A DNA stretch of 64,000 bases from Tillus elongatus. Taxonomy: Eukaryota; Arthropoda; Insecta; Coleoptera; Cleridae. Each line of letters opens with the position of its first letter. The stretch's first letter is position 1. Below are positions 57,401-64,000 of the stretch, in pieces. A program made the position numbers and the translations under genes. A model generated the notes under the pieces. The model saw only the letters and a program-made list of their open reading frames with translations. It did not search any database and was not told the origin of the DNA. The stretch lies in the NCBI GenBank assembly GCA_964006375.1, contig OZ023263.1:132908454-132972453 (forward strand). Reading direction: 5' to 3'.

Positions 57401-58400
57401 TAGGACGTTCCGTGTTTGAGGATGTTTTGATGGACCACGAGCCTTTCGTTGAATTATTCAGATTTGGTAATTCATACGTTTTCCATTTTCTATATGGTAC
57501 TAGGATCTTTTTATTTGGGGCAATCGACTGTAAAAATTATTTTTGTATAACTTCGCTGGGATGGACAAGTTTCACCTCCAGCGCCATGTAATCAATATAA
57601 CTTTAATGCTTTATCTGCGTCGACTGCTCCAATCAAAATAAAGCATTTTTTTCGCTCTGGGCTTTAGATATACGTAGCAGCAATTAACTGAAAAAAACAC
57701 GCTTCCATGGTCTTTCTAACTATTACACAAGTAGCAAGGAGGTATGCAGTAGCAAAAACGGACATCCTTCAGCATTTTATTGTATGTAGTAGGATGCCAC
57801 CCGGCTTGAATTAGAGTTCTTGCTTCATCACTGTTTGCCTCCAAAAGTGTTCGAATTGCTGTAACTATACCAGGATTTCTCATATATTAAATAATCGTTT
57901 TGCTGCATTAGATGTTACTTGTACATCTCCAATCGTGCCACTCGTCTCAATACTGCCATTTATAAGTAGCTGAAGACCAAAGATAAAAAATATCTTGTTG
58001 GTTGATTGCAGATTATGGGAAACAAACTGGTTTGAGACGCCTAAGTGTGTATTTCTTTCCTTTGATTGACTCGTCATTTACAGGGTCAGCGAATATATGT
58101 TGCTGAACATCGGTACCTAATGAATCTAGATACTGCATGTGCTCCCAAAATAGAATCGTCCTCGATGCAGGTAGCAAAGATACTGAAGCTGGGCCGGCCT
58201 GATTGCTAGTATTTATAATCAACGTAATATGCTGGTCTCTGTCTCAATTCCAATATCACAATAATCTCCTCACCTTAAAACGTCACAGGTACTGAATTCT
58301 GATCGAGGATGTTTACATTTATATGCGAAATAATGAGCTATTGAAAGCAACGGTACGCGCAATGACTGAAACACGGATACTACTGTTTAATTCTTTTATT
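57400..58400 (-). pseudogene. Polinton major capsid protein, N-terminal to central part (arm D-inverse)
   Basis: Inverse of 37430-38445 with the same pieces and lesions. Open scraps: 57880-58077 and 58013-58222. Confidence 0.6.
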
Positions 58401-58645
58401 TAAAAATTGCAAACATAAGTAACCACATTATAAGTGTAATAGTTTTGGTATACATCATGATTATACAATATCAATCCCCTAGATCATGCTTGTCGAGAGA
58501 CAAGCAGGATCTAGATCATTGATGCCTTAATTACTCGTGAAATGTTCTTTAAGTTTAGTGTCTGGACCAAAAAACTGATAACCAGGTACGTGCAACTCAA
58601 CAACTAATTTTTTGATGACTGTCAGCAAGACCTTAACCTTGACAC
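58400..58645 (-). pseudogene. Protease C-terminal scrap and PLA2-like fragment
   Basis: Inverse of 37150-37395. The GYQF.GPDTKL segment is altered here: the sequence TCTGGACCAAAAAACTG replaces the Cys-Gly codons, so the calcium-loop Cys is lost in this arm. Confidence 0.45.
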
Positions 58646-58659
58646 ACCAACATTTATAC

Positions 58660-59530
58660 TGTTAATGAGGTATGATATATCTGCGTATTTATATAGGATG
58701 TAGTAGTCGTACAAATTTTAGTTTAGTTAAGGATGCGTATTGTAAAACACGCAAAGCCAACAGTCACAAACATAGACGATGTTGTTACCACATCATCATT
58801 ACCCAAACATCAAAGACATGTCTGGACTTCTTTTACAAACCTCAGTTAGATGTTGTGGATATGTGGTCCAAGTGGTTATGGTTAACAAATATTATGTTAA
58901 GTTTGTTTTCGTTCCAAACGGCTTAAAATTTAAAAACGTATTCGTATACTCAAAGCCTATATATCGGCCTAAATATAGCATGTTAAAAGAGGTTTTGTGT
59001 GCTACAAAAGCTGTTGGATACTATCTATACAGTGAGAGCGAAGAGATCCAGCAGATGCAAGGAGCAATTCAATTTTTATATTAGAAGATGTAGCCTGTAA
59101 TGAGCAAAATAAAATAAAATCGTATTTTTTGATGGGTGATATTAAGATATTGACAGTTTCTACTAGTGTCCGAAACAATTGTTGCGTCATAGTGCTAACG
59201 TCATAGTTTTATTTAAACAAGATGCTATTACTACATACAGACTGGAGATAATTTATCTGGCTTCACTGTGAAGCCAGTAGTATGGTACAGTTTGACCAAG
59301 TAAGGGCAACAACGATCAATGAATAGAATATTAAGTTTTGTGTATGATGATCATTTAACTACCGATATGAGTTTTGAAACTTTAAAACTCCTTTGTGGTG
59401 GATTTCGCAAAACAAACATCTTATGGTGGCTGTTGTTAAAGATACTTATTTAACACAAGCAGTTTGATCACTATAAATCTCGGTTAACTGAAAAACGTTG
59501 GTATTCAGTTGTTCAGTTCACGAACGAATG
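58660..59530 (+). pseudogene. Polinton packaging ATPase relic (longest copy)
   Basis: This arm keeps about 240 bp (58703-58945) that arm D has lost, with YVKFVFVPNGLKFKNVFVYS after it. The later part has KPIYRPKYSMLKEVLCATKA, then ARSNSIFILEDVACNEQNKI KSYFLMGDIKILTVSTSVRN (Walker B-like ILEDVA at about 59078) and VYDDHLTTDMSFETLKLLCG near 59341. A Walker A P-loop is not convincingly visible. Frames break repeatedly. It is divergent from the capsid side of the arm. Confidence 0.5.
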
Positions 59531-59533
59531 TTA

Positions 59534-62500
59534 AGTGTATACATGCGAGACACTTTACCATCAGCTGGACCACGTAAAACTGAATCATTCGTCATGAATT
59601 AGCAAACAAAGAGCCTGGCAGTTATTGGGTTGCAGTTAGGAAAGGCGGTGATACAGCTGTGTACTTTGACTCATATGGAAACTTGAAGCCACCAATTGAA
59701 TTGGTGTGTTATCTTAAAAACCCTACTATAGTGTATAATCAAAATGTATACTTATAATTGTGGTCACTTAGGTTTAAAATATTTAAATAAAAGACTTACA
59801 CACTAGTGTGTAATGACAAATGTAAACCTGGTGTTCTTCACCTGGCAGTAAAATAAAATCAATAATAGAACGGGGTCAGTAATAAATGCTTATTTGCAAA
59901 ATTGTGGATTCCACGGCGCCAGGGACGTGGTGTGGGCAGACGTAGGAACAGTGGAAACAACGGTAATGTAATGACGACAAATGTAAATACCTGGTGTTTT
60001 CACCTGGCAGTAAAAATAAAATCAATGAGAGAACGGGGTCAGTGCTTACTTGCAAAATTGTGGATTCCACGGCACCACAGACCTGGTGTGGTCAGACGTA
60101 GCAAATGTGGAAAGAGCAACTTTTTCACAAGGGCATTGTAATGACGACAAATAAGAGAACGGGGTGGCAATGAGCGTGAATTTAAGACCATGTAGCGAGG
60201 TAGAATAGGGAGACTCTGTCTGATTTTTCATACGAAATGCCCTTGCTTTTTATATGATGCTGATACACCTTCTCAATGCTAGAGACACGAACGCCGGTTA
60301 ATTGGGGCGAAAGTCCCGTGTATCAGACTTTGCATTTCGCAACGCTGATAACGACATTAGGTTCATATTGCCGTGTATTCTATATGACTTCGCATATACC
60401 ATGTCTCCTTATTAATTCTACATTCTCATAAATTAGCCTGACAACAATGGCATATACATCATATTTAATAAAATATTCTAACAACTTACAAATTTACACA
60501 GAAAATCATTTCATGTCCTACTTACATTCATTACTATTTACAGTATTTTAGCATAATCAGAATCAGGAAACTAGAATATCAGGAATAAGTGCATATTACC
60601 TGTTAAAATAAATTTACAAATATAGTTGCAAGTATTTATTTTATGAGGCATTTCGACCTGCCCTACCATTAAATAAGCTTTGTTTTTATCAACAATATGT
60701 GGTGAAAAATAATTACATTTATATTATTTTCTCTACACGGCCGGTTACCATTGAAAAACATAACATATTTGTATAAATGATTTAGTACAGCCACGTTAAC
60801 CATAACATTCCCGGGTAGGGCGGATACAGGATCCATAAGTGCGAGAGAAAGAACAAGCCTGAAGTCTTCGGTTGGTTACCTGTAATAGACGCTCCGCTGT
60901 GAGAACCCGAGTAACGCCTGTGCGAAATTACCAATAAGTCGTATAAACGTTCCTTGGGAGTGACGCCTATACGATGTTTTAAGGACTACAAAGTAGGTTG
61001 GCGCTGACGTGACTGCGCCTGCACTGTGAACTACTCTGGCTTTTCACTATATTTCGAACTACTCAAATTGGCAAACACGATACCAGACAAGAAGGGCATA
61101 GTGTCATTTCGATCGACACACTTCAGAGGACATAATAATAATGGAGAAGAAAAACGTATGAACGTTCGTTGCGGTTGCGCCTATAAGATGTTTTAGGGAC
61201 AATAAAGTAGGTAGAGTCTCACCTGGGCGCTGACTCGGCGGCTGCACTGTGAACTACGCTTAACTACGAACTGAGAAGAAGGTGGTCAATATTTGTTTAA
61301 GCGTACATTGCCGTTGCACCTCTGGAAGTGGTGTGGTCATTGCGGTATGCCATTATAGATAGAAGTTGGCCGGCACGAATGACGGAGCCGCATTAGTTGA
61401 GAGTGACCTACGTTAACAGCGCCGCGTAACAACAACGTAGTCGATTTCGGTGCGGACCGTCATAATAATCGACACCCATTTAAAGGCAACACAAAATCCG
61501 AAACATGATTACAGGGGTAAAGTTACGTAAGCGACAACGGAAAAATATAGTTAAAGACCAAAGAAGAAGAAAAACGAACCGTCACTATCGTTCTGACGTT
61601 TGTCCTGTATACTGTACGACAAGATCTTAGCCTATGTTCTTGTAAATCAACATCACCATGGACTTTTCGGAAACATTTGTTTTTGAACAACTTTGTTTAA
61701 ATGTTTTAAATTTGTAGAACGTCCGAATTTTTCGATAGGAATGTTGAAAGTGATTAAAAACACAAATCTGCTTCTTTATATAACACTTACCTCCTTCATT
61801 TCTTCAATAATTCATTTAATTCTTTGCTATGCACGTTATTACCAGCTGCTTAAGAAGCCACAATATTCCAGTTATCCGCGGCATCCCCGACCTAGAGGGT
61901 GGGGTGGTTATCTACTTGCCAAAATCCAATGTTCTGTTGGAAATGCATCAAGGACGAACCCCGCTCCAAGGAATCTGCCCCCACTGCCGTCCAGTATCAA
62001 AGTAATGAGACTTGAAAAATATTAAATGCGTATACTAGCTACGCATCAGAAACCCCACCGACAAACGAGACGCAAACAAACTTATCAAATAAGAACTAAC
62101 GATGTGAGCGAGTCTGACTTAAGACAGTTGCTGTTGGAAATAAATGAGCACGCTTATATAGATGAACGCCAATCTGAAGGTGATTACTTTTACAGTAAAA
62201 ATATAGTTGAATTGTGTGCTGTATACTTGGCCGTACTGCACCACCCAGTTCTTTGCTTTATCTTACACTCAGTACGCCTTACATTTCTCTTTAACTAAGC
62301 CATTCTTTAAATATTTACCAGAAGTATCAAAATATCACTATCAGAAATTGGTGAACCAAATGGAGATATATATTTATGGAGTCTTAAAATGAGTATAATA
62401 CATTTTGAAAGTTGGCACAGCAACCGAGCAGAAAAATACAACCAATGAGAGCGGTTGGTGGAAAGAGGAAGAAGTGGAACAACAAAATCTACTTAACAGC

Positions 62501-64000
62501 CAATGTAACATTAGACGATTGCATGAAATGGTCTGGCTTACCAACAACACCTCTACAAGATGACAACTAGTTGAAACATTACCAAAATCAAAGCTGATAT
62601 GGTTTGTTATAAATTTACCTTTCTGTTTGAGAGACACCTGACTGGTAAAGGCCCATACTAACTGATTTCCATCTGTGCACATCAAAGTACATTTTTATAT
62701 TTATATCAACTGGTTCTCTTATATGTCTAACTGTATAATAATAACAAATATGTTAATATACTTTTGTGTTAAGTGTAACAGTTCATTAGAAAATAAGTAT
62801 CTCAAATATATCTGTTAGTAAAGGTATATACCGGAAAACGTTGTTTTTTAATTTAGTAGCTAAGCAACCTTCATTGTAACAAAGAAATCATATGAAGTAT
62901 TGTGAATTGTGCTCGTTACAAGTGAAAAGCAGTGTGTGGTTTGCACATCTGCGCAGTGAAGGCCAAAAAATAAATGTATGTGAATCGTGGGTAGTTGAAA
63001 AATGTTTGTGTTAAATGCGGCCGACAAAATAAAGGGCTACTTATCGTATTAATACAAATAACATTAACAAAAGAGAAATCCATGGAAACTGTGAAACATG
63101 TATTGTTTCAGCTCACTGAAGCTTCAGCCAAACATGAAGCAATTAAAATCACTTTGCTTTGTTTGGTTTGTATATGTTTCAAAATAAGGAAAGCAAACAA
63201 ATGAAATAATTTAATACTAAAAACAAAAATATTACAGTTTCAACTAATTATAAAAATATCTATCAGGAATTCATCGAGGAAATTTAGAGTTGCGGAATTG
63301 GAATTTTCAGAAGGCGTGAGTGGATTGATGTTGGAACGTCATTTGTGACTGCAGGTGAACATTAATAAATGTATTTTAAAATGAAACTAATAAATACATT
63401 TTACTTTTACAATGGTTTTTTATTTATGTAACAAGTTTACAATTTAAGCAAATAATATTTTACAATTTCTAATACAACTAATAAATTTTCTTTTATCAAA
63501 TTTAACAGCGTGATACATACATTATGGATGGACTGCTACAAGTTTTGGCAACCATTATCGTTTTTCAAATTGATAAGGTCCCCGCTGTAATCACATTTTA
63601 AAAACACCTCTTTAATATACCTTTTCATGATAACACCTTTAGCGTAAACTACTACCCGCTCTTCGATAATATGTTTTTCTATTATGTTGGGTAATTCTTC
63701 TTTCGGAGTCCTAAACATATAATGTGCTGATTTATTTTTCACTGTTATAAATTACTAATTCTTTGGGTGCCTAGTCTCTTACACAGAAGCCTTTTGTATC
63801 TACCACGATAAACCTCATCATAAAACTATGTATGGCAATGAAGATTTACATTATATAACGCACGATGTTAGATACTAGGGCGTATTTGGACGTCGATGTC
63901 ACGTGAACTCCACAATAACATTTCGTGCGATCGAGAAAGTTGTTAGTACTTTTCATTTCCAATTTGATATCCACCGGAGCTGGCTTTATGGAATCGCTGT
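59534..64000. repeat. Segments C' and A'' (distal direct copy, cut by window end)
   Basis: Nearly identical to 30755-35222. Content: protease 3' part (59540-59790), tandem repeat (59812-60153), promoter-only H2B cassette (60820-61640), unidentified ORFs (61860-62300), LHEMVWL fragment (62380-62680), polymerase N-terminal fragment (62740-63350), VYAKG gene (63536-63742) and the start of capsid C-terminus. About 100 bp of the VYAKG gene are deleted at about 63701 across a TTC microhomology. Confidence 0.9.

Larger units (their letters stand above)
52751..59534. repeat. Large inverted repeat, arm D-inverse
   Basis: Reverse complement of 36470-42594. Differences from arm D: a 325-bp insertion at about 52857, a 305-bp tandem duplication at 56268-56881, and about 240 bp at 58703-58945 that arm D lacks. 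Point differences are few, so the arms are recent or still converting. Confidence 0.9.

Overview
This is AT-rich eukaryotic repeat DNA, most likely from an insect genome. The evidence is replication-dependent histone H2B relics with the metazoan 3' stem-loop, Jockey- and R1-type LINE remains, BEL/Pao and Ty3/gypsy elements, an errantivirus-like env relic, many Polinton/Maverick fragments and long (AT)n and (TAA)n tracts. I cannot name the species. I see no intact host gene and no tRNA or rRNA. The only intact coding region is one young LTR retrotransposon.

Layout. 1-6585: two tandem copies (offset about 4545 bp) of a histone H2B pseudogene with its divergent promoter, flanked by inverted arms, together with pieces of an R1-like LINE. 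6586-13620: a near-perfect palindrome, then scattered Polinton capsid, polymerase and unidentified fragments, a MITE and a tandem repeat. 13640-17060: a Jockey-like gag/endonuclease relic and an R1-like C-terminus. 17465-22176: the intact Ty3/gypsy element on the minus strand, with 5-bp target duplications. 22340-23150: a Polinton integrase relic. 23160-25580: unassigned repeats. 26100-28000: a BEL/Pao relic. 28196-36489: Polinton segments in a tandem arrangement A-B-C-A'. 36470-42594 and 52751-59534: the two arms (D and its inverse) of a large inverted repeat, each carrying packaging-ATPase, PLA2-like, protease, capsid, env and LINE fragments plus an H2B cassette. 42595-52750: the spacer, with a perfect 194-bp-arm hairpin at 44029-44429 and several microsatellites. 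59534-64000: a second copy of segment C and the start of A, about 28.8 kb from the first.

How the parts relate. The Polinton fragments cover integrase, a probable N-terminal part of the protein-primed DNA polymerase, packaging ATPase, adenain-like protease, double-jelly-roll capsid, a PLA2-like domain and several unidentified small genes. Every one is truncated or frameshifted, and they have been copied and inverted together with the H2B cassettes. The cassettes keep TATA boxes and 3' stem-loops, but every H2B reading frame is broken. Paired copies give natural empty and filled sites for the LTR element and for a SINE-like insertion. The window reads as a rearranged repeat island, not a working operon or virus. 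Part of the inverted structure could be an assembly artefact.
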